From Bacillota bacterium (GTDB lineage Bacteria; Bacillota; Clostridia; Christensenellales; Aristaeellaceae), in contig JAEYOW010000044.1 of the NCBI GenBank assembly GCA_023411375.1, positions 248,001-312,000 of the forward strand: a DNA stretch of 64,000 nt. The letters run 5' to 3'. Shown here piece by piece: positions 17,159-26,284 of this stretch. Position 1 is the stretch's first letter; every line of letters begins with the position of its first letter. A program made the translations under genes and the position numbers. The notes under the pieces were generated by a model. The model was not told where the DNA came from. It ran no database searches and was given only the letters and a program-made list of their open reading frames with translations.

Positions 17159-17188
17159 TTGCTCTTTCGCGCCTTTCGCGCGTATAAT
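17159..17188 (+). promoter_or_regulatory. Promoter of the corA-like gene
   Basis: TTGCTC at 17159-17164, 18-base spacer, perfect TATAAT at 17183-17188, 33 bases before the start codon. The rest of the 300-base gap 16924-17221 holds only the serA terminator and no recognised element. Confidence 0.5.
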
Positions 17189-17221
17189 AAGCCCAGCAGA
17201 TCTTCGTCAAGGAGGGGCTTC

Positions 17222-18157
17222 ATGTATTACCGTCTGCTTCCGCAGCTTCAGCCTATCGAGCCTGAGGATATCGACCTGTCTGTGCTGACGGCCGGGTACA
17301 TCGACTGCGACGGGCTGGAGGCCGCTATCGACCGCTTTGGCTTTACGGATATTTCACCCGAGGCCTGCCTGGCGGACCGGGATAATTACCGTAACCTCGT
17401 GGATGTATATGAGGATTATACCTTCGGGCTGGTGAGCATTGTGGACGTCAACAGCGTTTACGATGTGAGCGACCGCCTGGCGTTTTTCTTTCGCAAAAAC
17501 CTCTTTCTGGTGGTCAACCTGCGGGACGAGGACGGCAGCACGCTGGAAACCTTTCAGGCGACGCTGCGCCGCTACAGGCCCGAAAGCGTCACGCTGGAAA
17601 AGCTGATCTTCGCGATGCTGGAAAGCACCATCAGCAAGGACGCGCAGGGGCTGAAGCGAATTGAGATGAAAATTGACGAGCTGGAGGAAACCGTGGCCCT
17701 GGGCAACGCGGATAAAACCCTCAGCGTGCGTATCTATGAACAAAAAAAGCAATTGCTGATCCTGCGGGGCTATTACGAGCAGCTGATCGATCTGGGCGAG
17801 GCTCTGGAGGAAAATGAAAATGAAATTTTTGAAAACGACGCGCTCCACTACTTTGCCCTTCTAACGGCTAAGGCGGAACGCCTGTCGGGCACCGTCAACA
17901 TGCTATGCGACGAATTAAACCAGCTGCGGGACGCGCTGACGGCCACAATGGATTACCGGCTCAACCACATTATGGAGATTTTCACCATCATCTCCGGCGT
18001 GTTTCTGCCGCTGACGCTGATGGTGGGCTGGTACGGCATGAACTTTGAACATATGCCGGAGCTGGAAAGCCCGTACGGCTATCCTTTGTTTATCGTGCTC
18101 AGCGTCGTATTGGCGCTGGGCTGCCTGATTGTGTTCAAGCGAAAGAAATGGTTTTGA
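17222..18157 (+). CDS. corA: CorA-family divalent cation transporter
   Basis: Magnesium (or cobalt/nickel) channel of the cell membrane, active as a pentamer. 311 residues: a large acidic cytoplasmic N-terminal domain rich in charged helices (about 1-245), then two membrane helices at the C-terminus with the diagnostic GMN motif in WYGMNFEHMP (about 271-273) and a basic tail FKRKKWF. The ATG at 17222 has AAGGAGGGG upstream; longer frames have no such site. The gene is followed after 13 bases by a serine hydrolase gene. Confidence 0.93.
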   Translation: MYYRLLPQLQPIEPEDIDLSVLTAGYIDCDGLEAAIDRFGFTDISPEACLADRDNYRNLVDVYEDYTFGLVSIVDVNSVYDVSDRLAFFFRKNLFLVVNLRDEDGSTLETFQATLRRYRPESVTLEKLIFAMLESTISKDAQGLKRIEMKIDELEETVALGNADKTLSVRIYEQKKQLLILRGYYEQLIDLGEALEENENEIFENDALHYFALLTAKAERLSGTVNMLCDELNQLRDALTATMDYRLNHIMEIFTIISGVFLPLTLMVGWYGMNFEHMPELESPYGYPLFIVLSVVLALGCLIVFKRKKWF

Positions 18158-18170
18158 TCGGGGGAAACGA

Positions 18171-19499
18171 ATGAAGCATATCGCATGGATGCTGGCGCTG
18201 CTGCTCGCTTTCGCGGGCTGCCTGCCCGCGTCCGCCGTCCGCGCTGAAAACATGCCCTCCGCGACGGAGGCGGACGGCACGGAACCCGGAGAGGATGAGG
18301 AAAGCATTACGGATGAGGAACTCTCCCGCGCGGACGCGGATGTGGACGCCGTTGCCGGGGATGATACCCTTGCGGCGGAGGATAAGCTGGAGAGGATTTT
18401 CAAATCCTACAGCACGCTTGGCGCGTGCGTGGTCATCATCGAAAATGGAGAAATTACTTTTACCTACTGCTATGGCGAGCGCAGAACCGGCGGCGACCCC
18501 ATTACGTCCGGCACGGGCTTTCAGGTGGGCAGCATCAGCAAGCTGGTGGCCAATATCGGGCTGATGCAGCTGGTGGAAGAGGGCAAGGCCGGCCTGGAGG
18601 ACGAGCTGGGCGACCTGCTGGGCTTCCCTGTGCGAAACCCGGCCTACCCTAATACGCCCATAACGCTCAGGCAGCTTATGAGCCACACGGCTGGTCTTAG
18701 GGACAGCGGCTATTACCAGGAAGCGCTCAACGGCCAGCCGCGCCCGCTAAGCGAGCTTTTCAGCGGCAACCGGCAGCAGTTTACCTTCCACTCAAAGGTG
18801 GAAGCGGGCGTGCGGAGGGAGTACAGCAACTTTGGCGGAGGACTGATCGGAAGCCTGATTGAAAAGCTGTCCGGGCAGACGCTTGACGCGTACATGACCC
18901 AAAACGTATTTGCGCCGCTGGGAATTACCGCGGGCTTTCAGGCTTCGTTGCTGCCGCAAAGCATGCCGCTGGCGGATATGTTTTTGATGCCGGAGCGGCG
19001 GCTTGCGAAGGAGCTGCGCGCCGACCCGACGCATGAGACGCGGCCCGACCCCGCGCGGCATTATTTCCTCACGGCGGGCAAGCTGATCATTACGGCTCCG
19101 GACCTTGCCAAAATCCTGATCGCGTTATGCGACGGCGGCATCTACGGGGATGTGCGCCTGCTGAAGGAAAGCACAGTCGCGGAGATGACGGCGCGGCAGA
19201 ACCATCGCGGCTCCGTCGCTTGCGAAAGCGGGCACGGGTTGTTTATAAACATCATCACCGACGACCAGGTGGAGGGACGCACCATGTACGGCCACGGCGG
19301 CAAGGCCAACGGAATGCTCTGCGCAGCGTATTTCGACCCTACGGACCGCACAGGCGTTGTAATGCTTACAAACGGCTGCCGGAACCGCAGCGTGTATAAC
19401 GGCGTGGGCATGCTTGGCCGCGCGGTGCTGCGCGTTTGTTACGGCGAAATTATCGAGCGGGATCATGTGACGCGAGATCCTTTTCTGGTTGAGAATTAA
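18171..19499 (+). CDS. Beta-lactamase-fold serine hydrolase (class C/penicillin-binding protein-like), exported
   Basis: A 442-residue exported hydrolase of the beta-lactamase/DD-peptidase fold. The N-terminus (MKHIAWMLALLLAFAGCLPA) is a signal peptide, with a cysteine at a weak lipobox (FAGC). An acidic linker follows (about 28-65). Catalytic motifs: S-x-x-K as GSISKLV (Ser about 121, Lys about 124), YSN (about 218-220) and HGGK (about 375), the order expected for class C beta-lactamase-like esterases and carboxypeptidases. GGGGAAACGA precedes the ATG. Likely acts on cell wall peptides or small esters; true beta-lactamase activity is not implied. Confidence 0.85.
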   Translation: MKHIAWMLALLLAFAGCLPASAVRAENMPSATEADGTEPGEDEESITDEELSRADADVDAVAGDDTLAAEDKLERIFKSYSTLGACVVIIENGEITFTYCYGERRTGGDPITSGTGFQVGSISKLVANIGLMQLVEEGKAGLEDELGDLLGFPVRNPAYPNTPITLRQLMSHTAGLRDSGYYQEALNGQPRPLSELFSGNRQQFTFHSKVEAGVRREYSNFGGGLIGSLIEKLSGQTLDAYMTQNVFAPLGITAGFQASLLPQSMPLADMFLMPERRLAKELRADPTHETRPDPARHYFLTAGKLIITAPDLAKILIALCDGGIYGDVRLLKESTVAEMTARQNHRGSVACESGHGLFINIITDDQVEGRTMYGHGGKANGMLCAAYFDPTDRTGVVMLTNGCRNRSVYNGVGMLGRAVLRVCYGEIIERDHVTRDPFLVEN

Positions 19500-19563
19500 G
19501 CGCATGCATCCCACTCTTTGGTTGCATACTATCCGCATCCCTGTGGAATGACGGAGGTAACGT

Positions 19564-21066
19564 ATGCAACCCAAATTTTCACGCAGCCTGAAACGAAACA
19601 TGGAGCTGATGCATAATCTGCTGAAGCTGGACGAGACGGACGATATCGTTACGCGCGAGTTTACCGCCCTGGGGCGGGAATGCGTGCTTTATTTCGTGGA
19701 GGGCATGTGTAACGGCCAGCAGATTGGGGAAGGCGTCCTAAGGCCGCTGATGCGCTGCCGCGAGGATGTGACAGGCCAGGCAGCGCTCGAGCTTGCCATA
19801 AACCGCCTGATTGAGGCGGCCGAGTTGAAAACCGAAGCCGATCCGCATGCCGCGATACAGGAAATCATGCGGGGCCAGTGCGTTTTGCTGATCGATACGG
19901 TCGCCGAGGCGGTTGTCGCGGATTACCGGTTTTTTAACCGCCGGGGTATCTCAACGCCGCAGACGGAGAACGTCGTCATCGGTCCGCACGAGGCTTTTAA
20001 CGAGTCGCTGCGCGACAACCTGACGCTTTTGCACCGGATGCTTCAAACCCCGGATTTTACGGTTGAAATTCTCGAAATTGGTACAAAAATCAGCACACAG
20101 GTGGCCCTGTGCTACTTAAGCGGCGCGTGCAAGCAGGAAACAGTGGACGAGATGAAAAAGCGCATAGAAGGGTCCTCGGTGGATTATGTGCTAGCCTCCG
20201 GCATTTTGGAACAGCTGATCGAGGACGACCCCTTCGCCCCCCTGCCTCAGGTGGTGGGCTCGGAACGGCCGGACAGGGCCGTCAGCTTTCTTTTGGAGGG
20301 GCAGGTGGTTTTGCTGCTGGACGGCAGCCCGCGCTCCTTGGCTATGCCTATGGGGTTCTGGCACCTGTTTCACGCGCCGGACGACAGCTACATGCGCTGG
20401 CAGTACGGCAGCTTCATGCGGATCATCCGGCTGTTCGGCGCATTGGTTGCGCTGCTTCTGCCCGCCATGTTTGTCAGCATTGTTGTTTTTCATCCAATGT
20501 CGCTGCCTATGACGCTGCTGACGAGCATCATGCAAAGCAGAACGACGCTTCCGCTAAGCCTTTTTGGCGAGACGATATTTATGCTGGCCGTTTTTCAGCT
20601 GATTAACGAAGCCGGTACGAGAGTGCCGGGGCTGATGGGGTCCTCGCTCGGCCTTGTGAGCACATTGATTCTGGGAACCGCCGCCGTTCAGGCCGAGCTG
20701 GTAAGCCCGATGCTGATCATTGTCGTCGCCTTATCCGGCCTTGGAAGCTATGCGTTGCCAAACTATTCGTTAAGCTTCGCCTTCCGGATGGGGCAGATGC
20801 TGCTGCTTATCGCCGGCGGCATGATGGGTATGGGCGGCGTGTGGCTGGTCTTTATCCTGCTGATTTGCTGGGTTGCCGGTATGGAAAGCCTTAGCCAGCC
20901 GTATCTTGCGCCCGTAAGCCCGGCGCGCGTGCATAATCCGGATTTGGTGCTTCGCGCGCCCATTTTCCGGCAGCGGCTTCGCGCCTACCTTGCCAATCCG
21001 GGCGAGATGAGGCGCGTAAACGGACAAATGCGCCGCTTTGACGAAGGGGGGAAAAGAAAGCCGTGA
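19564..21066 (+). CDS. Spore germination receptor subunit A (GerA family)
   Basis: First subunit of a nutrient germinant receptor, located in the inner membrane of the dormant spore, where A, B and C subunits together sense nutrients and trigger germination. 500 residues: a cytoplasmic N-terminal region (about 1-280) with the GerA-family segments TKISTQVALCYLSGACK and VDYVLASGILEQLIEDDP, then LLLDGSPRSLAMPMGFW, followed by about five membrane helices (from about 285). GGAGG lies before the ATG. Genes for the B and C subunits follow with overlapping stops and starts, so the operon is complete. Confidence 0.93.
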   Translation: MQPKFSRSLKRNMELMHNLLKLDETDDIVTREFTALGRECVLYFVEGMCNGQQIGEGVLRPLMRCREDVTGQAALELAINRLIEAAELKTEADPHAAIQEIMRGQCVLLIDTVAEAVVADYRFFNRRGISTPQTENVVIGPHEAFNESLRDNLTLLHRMLQTPDFTVEILEIGTKISTQVALCYLSGACKQETVDEMKKRIEGSSVDYVLASGILEQLIEDDPFAPLPQVVGSERPDRAVSFLLEGQVVLLLDGSPRSLAMPMGFWHLFHAPDDSYMRWQYGSFMRIIRLFGALVALLLPAMFVSIVVFHPMSLPMTLLTSIMQSRTTLPLSLFGETIFMLAVFQLINEAGTRVPGLMGSSLGLVSTLILGTAAVQAELVSPMLIIVVALSGLGSYALPNYSLSFAFRMGQMLLLIAGGMMGMGGVWLVFILLICWVAGMESLSQPYLAPVSPARVHNPDLVLRAPIFRQRLRAYLANPGEMRRVNGQMRRFDEGGKRKP

Positions 21067-22184
21067 TGACCGCGTGGTTTAAGCGCGCGCGGCAGACGCG
21101 CACGCCTGTCCAGGGGATGCAAAGCGAGGCCAAAAGCCGCAAACATGGAATTTATGCCGCATACCGGACGCTGGGCGCCATTGAGATTACAGCGCAGCTG
21201 CTGCTATGGATTACGCTGTTCTGTTACGACCAGACCGCGCATGCCTCCTGGCAGGCGGTGGTTTTGCTGCTTGTGCCCACCGCTCTTTTATGGGCGCTGT
21301 GGCAGGCGGGACGGCGCGGCATCCACGCGCGCGCGGGCGCGTTTGCCGGGCTTGTGCTGGTGCCCTGCCTGGTGCTGGACGCGGCCTTTCTGATAAATAC
21401 GCTGACAGCGCTGATGATTGAGTTGATTCCCTCCTATTCCCGGCCGCTGCATGTGCTGCTATCCGCAGGGCTGTGCTTTTTAACCGTGTGTGTGAGCCGG
21501 GAAAACGGCGTCGCCTATGGGGCGGGAAAGATGGGCATATGGTTTTTAGGATTGTTTTTGCTGGGCAGCGTATTTCTCAGTGCCGACGCAAACCCCGGGC
21601 GGCTGTGGCCAATTTGGGGCCAGGGAATTGGCAAAACCGCCGTAACGGCGCTTTCGGGAATGGGAAGCGTGTGGGGCGTGGCCCTGCTGTTTTTTTTACC
21701 GCTTGAAAACAATCGAAGTCTGCAAAAGGCCGCCCGGGGAATCAGAATCCGGGACCGAAAAACCCTCCTAGGATGGACGCTTCTGCCGTGGGTGCTCGGC
21801 CTGGTCTGGGCGCTGTGGTTTGGCATGACCCATCCGTGGCGCTCGGGCGACGCGCTGTCCATCGGGGAAAGGCTGGTGGGGATGGCGCGGCACAGCACAA
21901 GTATCCTTTTATGCGAGCTGAACAACGTCATGTGGCTGCTGCTGCTGATTTTCTCGCTGGCCGGTGCCGCCATGAGCGGTGAAAAGCTGGTTAGAAACGC
22001 GGCGCCCAAAATTCCCCGGTCGGCTGCCTCGGCTGCGGTGCTGCTCCCCGGCACGCTATGCACGCTGATTTGGCCTGAATGGCTGTTTGACGCCCTGACG
22101 GTAGCGCTTCCCTATCGCGTGGCGCTGAGCGCCGCGGCAGCGCTTGCCATGATTGTAATCGCAAAAAAGGAGGCCCGGGCATGA
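21066..22184 (+). CDS. Spore germination receptor subunit B (GerAB-like permease)
   Basis: Second subunit of the germinant receptor; an amino-acid-permease-like protein with about ten membrane helices over 372 residues, thought to form the nutrient-binding site. Residues about 30-360 show evenly spaced hydrophobic segments (AIEITAQLLLWITLFCYDQT, WQAVVLLLVPTALLW, GIWFLGLFLLGSV). The start is the ATG at 21066, overlapping the subunit A stop by one base; a GTG three bases earlier is also possible. A longer than usual basic N-terminal tail (about 25 residues) is present. Assignment rests on topology and on its place between the A and C genes. Confidence 0.8.
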   Translation: MTAWFKRARQTRTPVQGMQSEAKSRKHGIYAAYRTLGAIEITAQLLLWITLFCYDQTAHASWQAVVLLLVPTALLWALWQAGRRGIHARAGAFAGLVLVPCLVLDAAFLINTLTALMIELIPSYSRPLHVLLSAGLCFLTVCVSRENGVAYGAGKMGIWFLGLFLLGSVFLSADANPGRLWPIWGQGIGKTAVTALSGMGSVWGVALLFFLPLENNRSLQKAARGIRIRDRKTLLGWTLLPWVLGLVWALWFGMTHPWRSGDALSIGERLVGMARHSTSILLCELNNVMWLLLLIFSLAGAAMSGEKLVRNAAPKIPRSAASAAVLLPGTLCTLIWPEWLFDALTVALPYRVALSAAAALAMIVIAKKEARA

Positions 22185-23299
22185 TAAAACGCCTGCTGCT
22201 GCTGACCTTGCTGATACCGCTCCTGACGGTTCTGTGCGGATGCGGATATCCGCCCACGGAGAGACAAACCTTTCCCATTTGTATGACGGTTGATATTACC
22301 AAGGAAGGAAAGACGCAGGTCGGCATTCAGGCTCCCGAGAATACCCAGTCCGGCGATGGCGGGCAGAGTTATGCAATCCTTGCCGCCACAGGCGACACGC
22401 TTCAGGATGCTCTGTATATCCTGGAGGCGTCTACGCCATATCCGCTCAACTTTTGCCAGCTTCGTCTGTTAATGATCAGCTATGAGCTGGCGTCCACGAC
22501 GGAGATGAGGGGATTCTTAAGGCAGTTGGCGGAGCTGCCGACCATGCGTCCAAACGCGTTTGTCATGGTAGCGCTGGGCAGCGCGCTGGAGGTGATGAAT
22601 GCGCAGAAGCCGGACTTTGGCATGCGGCTGAGCACGCATCTTAACCTGCTCTTCGAGCGGCTGCGCGATGAGGACATGCTGCCGGATAGCACGCTGGCCT
22701 CCTGCGTGCGCGAGCTGGGTGAAAAAAGAAGCGATCCGATCATATGCATCTGCGCTGTTAATCCGCAACTGCTTCCCGAGGATCAGAAAAAGAGCGGAGA
22801 GGGTCAGCAGGGCGGTGGCGGAAGCGAGAGCGGCGGCGGCGGAAGCGGCGGTTCGGGCGGAGAGGCGGCAGCGTTTGCCTTGGGCGAGCCGTGGAACAAT
22901 AAGCTGCTGCCGGATCAGCTTATTGCCGGCATGCTGCCGCACAGCAGCAGCAATCCCGTGGAATATTTGGGGGCCGCTGTGATCAGCGACGATCGTATAT
23001 CCGGCCTTTTAACCGCGCGAGAAGCGCAGGTGGTACTCCGCGCGAAGGACGAGTCCACGCTTCGCGTTGCGGCGGAAGGGGATAGCATGCAGCTGCAGGT
23101 CTGGATAAAGAAGGGCACGCCGCTGCATAAGGAAAGCGGCGTGCTGCTGAACGTTATGAAAAAGCTTCAGGCTTTGGACAGCGACGCCCTAGGCTTCGGC
23201 GGCGCGAGCGCAGCCTCCTTTTATGAGGATGCCGCGTGGGAAGCGTTTGATTTTCACGGAAAATACAGCGGGGCGGATATGGTGATCTGCGTGGAGTAA
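22181..23299 (+). CDS. Spore germination receptor lipoprotein subunit C (Ger(x)C family)
   Basis: Third subunit of the germinant receptor, a lipoprotein on the outer face of the spore inner membrane. 372 residues with a lipoprotein signal (LLIPLLTVLCGCGY, lipid cysteine about 18) followed by the family's N-terminal domain. A glycine/serine-rich stretch (about 205-228) replaces an ordinary linker and is unusual. The C-terminal part (about 270-372) has the expected VWIKKGTPLH-type strands. The length is within the Ger(x)C range. Start ATG overlaps the subunit B stop (ATGA). Confidence 0.85.
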   Translation: MIKRLLLLTLLIPLLTVLCGCGYPPTERQTFPICMTVDITKEGKTQVGIQAPENTQSGDGGQSYAILAATGDTLQDALYILEASTPYPLNFCQLRLLMISYELASTTEMRGFLRQLAELPTMRPNAFVMVALGSALEVMNAQKPDFGMRLSTHLNLLFERLRDEDMLPDSTLASCVRELGEKRSDPIICICAVNPQLLPEDQKKSGEGQQGGGGSESGGGGSGGSGGEAAAFALGEPWNNKLLPDQLIAGMLPHSSSNPVEYLGAAVISDDRISGLLTAREAQVVLRAKDESTLRVAAEGDSMQLQVWIKKGTPLHKESGVLLNVMKKLQALDSDALGFGGASAASFYEDAAWEAFDFHGKYSGADMVICVE

Positions 23300-23342
23300 G
23301 GAAAAAACGGCGTATAAAGGCGCGGATATTTTCTAAAAGCTC

Positions 23343-23370
23343 TTGACAACGCGTCGAAATATGCTATACT
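23343..23370 (+). promoter_or_regulatory. Promoter of clpB
   Basis: TTGACA at 23343-23348, 16-base spacer, TATACT at 23365-23370 with an extended TGC at 23362-23364. A very strong vegetative promoter. Confidence 0.75.
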
Positions 23371-23379
23371 ACAAACGAA

Positions 23380-23396
23380 GGTCAAAGATAGTCAAC
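23380..23396 (+). promoter_or_regulatory. CtsR-type heat-shock operator of clpB
   Basis: GGTCAAA (23380-23386), three bases, AGTCAAC (23390-23396): the tandem heptads of the CtsR box, with one mismatch in the last base. It starts 10 bases past the -10 box, where repressor binding would block transcription. CtsR normally controls clp genes in low-GC Gram-positives; its gene is not in this window. Confidence 0.75.
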
Positions 23397-23449
23397 ATGC
23401 TTTGGGACCTTCAAAGATACTTATTTTATCCGACAAGGAGGGAAAACCT

Positions 23450-26068
23450 ATGTCGAATCAGCAATTTACAGAAAAAAGCCGCGAAGCGCTTTCCAACGCC
23501 CAGCAGCTGACGGTTGAATACCAGAACCAGGAGGTCACGCAGGAGCATTTGGCTTATGCGCTGCTTTCCGACGCGCAGGGGTTGATCCCCCAGCTTTTGA
23601 CCAAAATGGGCAAGCAGCCGGAGGAAATCAAATCCCGGCTGGAAACCATGATTTCCCGTCTGCCCAAGGTGACGGGCGCGGGCCGCGAGCCTGACAAGAT
23701 CTACATCAGCAGCGATGTGGAGCGTGCTTTGGTCGCCGCGCGTGACCGCGCGCAGCGCATGAAGGATGAATACCTGAGCGTGGAGCACCTGTTTCTGGGC
23801 CTGCTGGAAAAGCCCACCCGCGCCATGCAGGAGCTTTGGAAGGGCTACGCCATTGAGGAAAAGACCTTCCTGCCCGCGCTTCAAAGCGTGCGGGGAAACA
23901 CACGCGTAACCGGCGAAACGCCCGAGGATACCTACGATGTGCTGGCGAAATACGGCCAGGATCTGACTGCCCTTGCGCGCAGCCAGAAGTTGGACCCGGT
24001 GGTAGGCCGCGACAACGAAATCCGCAGCGTCATCCGCATCCTCACCCGAAAGACCAAGAACAATCCCGTGCTGATTGGCGAGCCTGGCGTTGGTAAGACC
24101 GCCATCGCCGAGGGCCTGGCGCAGCGCATCGTGCGCGGCGACGTGCCTGAAAGCCTGAAGGACCGGCAGGTCTTTTGCCTGGACATGGGCAGCCTGATCG
24201 CCGGCGCCAAATACCGCGGCGAATTTGAGGAGCGCCTGAAGGCAGTGCTTGCCGAGATCAAGAAGAGCGAGGGCAAAATCCTGCTTTTTATCGACGAGTT
24301 GCACACCATCGTGGGCGCGGGCAAAACCGAGGGCTCCATGGACGCGGGCAACCTGTTAAAGCCTATGCTGGCGCGGGGCGAGCTGCACCTGATCGGCGCG
24401 ACCACGCTGGACGAATACCGGAAATATATTGAGAAGGACGCTGCGCTTGAGCGCCGGTTTCAGCCCGTGCTGGTGACGGAGCCAACGGTTGCCGATACCA
24501 TTTCCATCCTGCGCGGCCTTAAGGAGCGCTATGAAGTTTTCCATGGCGTGAAGATCACCGACGGCGCGCTGATCGCCGCCGCCACCCTGTCCAACCGCTA
24601 CATTACCGACCGGTTTTTGCCGGATAAGGCCATCGACCTGGTGGACGAGGCCTGCGCGATGATCCGTACCGAGATCGACTCCATGCCCGCTGAGCTGGAC
24701 GAGGTCAGCCGCCGCATCATGCAGCTGGAAATTGAGCAGGCGGCTCTGAAGAAGGAGAGCGACGAGGGCAGCCAGCGCCGCCTTGCCGCGCTGGAGGAGG
24801 AGCTTTCCAAGCTGCGCGACGAGTTCAGCGCCATGCGCGCGCGCTGGGAAAATGAAAAGAGCGCCATCCAGAAGGTGCAAAAGCTTCGTGAGGAAATTGA
24901 GCGTGTGAACGCTGAAATCCAGAAGGCGGAGCGCGGGTATGATCTGGGCCGCGCCGCCGAGCTTAAGTATGGCGAGCTGCCAAAGCTTCAGGGCGAGCTG
25001 CTTAAGGAGGAAGAGATCGCGGAGCGCGAGCGCGGCGATGGAAGCCTGCTGCGCGACAAGGTTTCCGACGACGAGATTGCCCGCATCGTGAGCCGATGGA
25101 CGGGCATCCCGGTGACCAAGCTCAAGGAGGGCGAACGTGAGAAGCTGCTTGAGCTTCCACGGGAGCTCCACAGGCGCGTGATCGGTCAGGACGAGGCGGT
25201 TACCAAGGTAAGCGAGGCCATTTTGCGCAGCCGCGCTGGCATCGCGGATGAAAACCGCCCCATCGGTAGCTTCCTGTTCCTCGGCCCTACCGGCGTGGGC
25301 AAGACGGAGCTTGCCAAGGCCCTTGCGCAAAGCCTGTTCGATGATGAGAAGAACATGGTGCGCATCGACATGAGCGAATACATGGAGAAATTCAGCGTCA
25401 GCCGCCTTGTAGGCGCGCCTCCGGGATATGTGGGCTACGAGGAGGGCGGACAGTTGACCGAGGCCGTGCGGCGCAAGCCCTATTGCGTCGTGCTTCTGGA
25501 CGAGGTGGAAAAGGCGCATCCGGACGTGTTCAACATCCTGTTGCAGGTGTTGGACGACGGGCGCATTACCGACAGCCAGGGCCGCACCGTGGACTTTAAG
25601 AACACCATTATCATCATGACCTCAAACCTGGGCAGCCAGTACCTGCTGGACGGGATTGAGAACGGACGGATCACCGAAGCGGCCCGCGACAGCGTCATGC
25701 AGTTGTTGCGCACGCAGTTCAGGCCGGAGTTTCTTAACCGGATTGATGATATCGTATTTTACAAGCCGCTGGAGCGCGAGGAAATTACCCGGATTGTGCG
25801 GCTGCTGGCCATGGGCCTTGCCAAACGGCTGGAAGAACGCGACATCCATATCGAGCTTTCCGAAGCGGCGGTGGACGCCATCGCGGACGCGGGGTTTGAT
25901 CCCGTGTACGGCGCTCGCCCGCTGAAGCGCTATATGCAAAGCCATCTGGAAACGATGCTCGCCCGCGAGATCGTTAGCGGCGGCATCCTGCCGGGGCAGC
26001 GTGTGGTTGTTAATGTGGACGGGGATGGAAAGCTCGTGTGCCGCACGGAAGCGTTGGCGGTTAGGTAG
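23450..26068 (+). CDS. clpB: ATP-dependent disaggregase ClpB
   Basis: Hexameric AAA+ machine that, with the DnaK system, pulls apart aggregated proteins after heat stress. 872 residues: N-terminal Clp repeat domain (about 1-145), first AAA domain with GEPGVGKTA (about 209-217), a coiled-coil middle domain (about 400-525, rich in E/K/R/L) that separates ClpB from ClpA and ClpC, a second AAA domain with GPTGVGKTE (about 611-619), and a C-terminal D2 small domain. The ATG at 23450 follows AAGGAGGG; the longer frame lacks a ribosome site. Expression is probably controlled by CtsR (operator at 23380). Confidence 0.97.
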   Translation: MSNQQFTEKSREALSNAQQLTVEYQNQEVTQEHLAYALLSDAQGLIPQLLTKMGKQPEEIKSRLETMISRLPKVTGAGREPDKIYISSDVERALVAARDRAQRMKDEYLSVEHLFLGLLEKPTRAMQELWKGYAIEEKTFLPALQSVRGNTRVTGETPEDTYDVLAKYGQDLTALARSQKLDPVVGRDNEIRSVIRILTRKTKNNPVLIGEPGVGKTAIAEGLAQRIVRGDVPESLKDRQVFCLDMGSLIAGAKYRGEFEERLKAVLAEIKKSEGKILLFIDELHTIVGAGKTEGSMDAGNLLKPMLARGELHLIGATTLDEYRKYIEKDAALERRFQPVLVTEPTVADTISILRGLKERYEVFHGVKITDGALIAAATLSNRYITDRFLPDKAIDLVDEACAMIRTEIDSMPAELDEVSRRIMQLEIEQAALKKESDEGSQRRLAALEEELSKLRDEFSAMRARWENEKSAIQKVQKLREEIERVNAEIQKAERGYDLGRAAELKYGELPKLQGELLKEEEIAERERGDGSLLRDKVSDDEIARIVSRWTGIPVTKLKEGEREKLLELPRELHRRVIGQDEAVTKVSEAILRSRAGIADENRPIGSFLFLGPTGVGKTELAKALAQSLFDDEKNMVRIDMSEYMEKFSVSRLVGAPPGYVGYEEGGQLTEAVRRKPYCVVLLDEVEKAHPDVFNILLQVLDDGRITDSQGRTVDFKNTIIIMTSNLGSQYLLDGIENGRITEAARDSVMQLLRTQFRPEFLNRIDDIVFYKPLEREEITRIVRLLAMGLAKRLEERDIHIELSEAAVDAIADAGFDPVYGARPLKRYMQSHLETMLAREIVSGGILPGQRVVVNVDGDGKLVCRTEALAVR

Positions 26069-26087
26069 GCGTGAAGAAACCCGGTGA

Positions 26088-26130
26088 GAGGAGTCGGAGG
26101 GCCAGCAGCCCTCCGGCTCCTCTATATTTA
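26088..26130 (+). terminator. Terminator of clpB
   Basis: Strong GC stem (GAGGAG-T-CGGAGGGC with GCCCTCCG-GCTCCTC, 26088-26102 and 26108-26122) about 20 bases after the stop, followed by an AT-rich TATATTTA rather than a clean T run. Confidence 0.6.
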
Positions 26131-26284
26131 TGCGAGGACTTACCGTTGCCGCCGGATCAGGGCAATAATGAAATCGAGGAAAGCCAAGGTGGAAGAAATA
26201 GCGGCATTCATTCGTTGTTATATACTGGAAATAAAACTTTCCGTGAGCCAATGCGAATGACGTGCATCAGAGGAGGGGACGGGA

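Noticed and set aside
24356..25519. 387-codon minus-strand open frame inside clpB
   Set aside because: Complement of a highly conserved ClpB coding region; no start signals.
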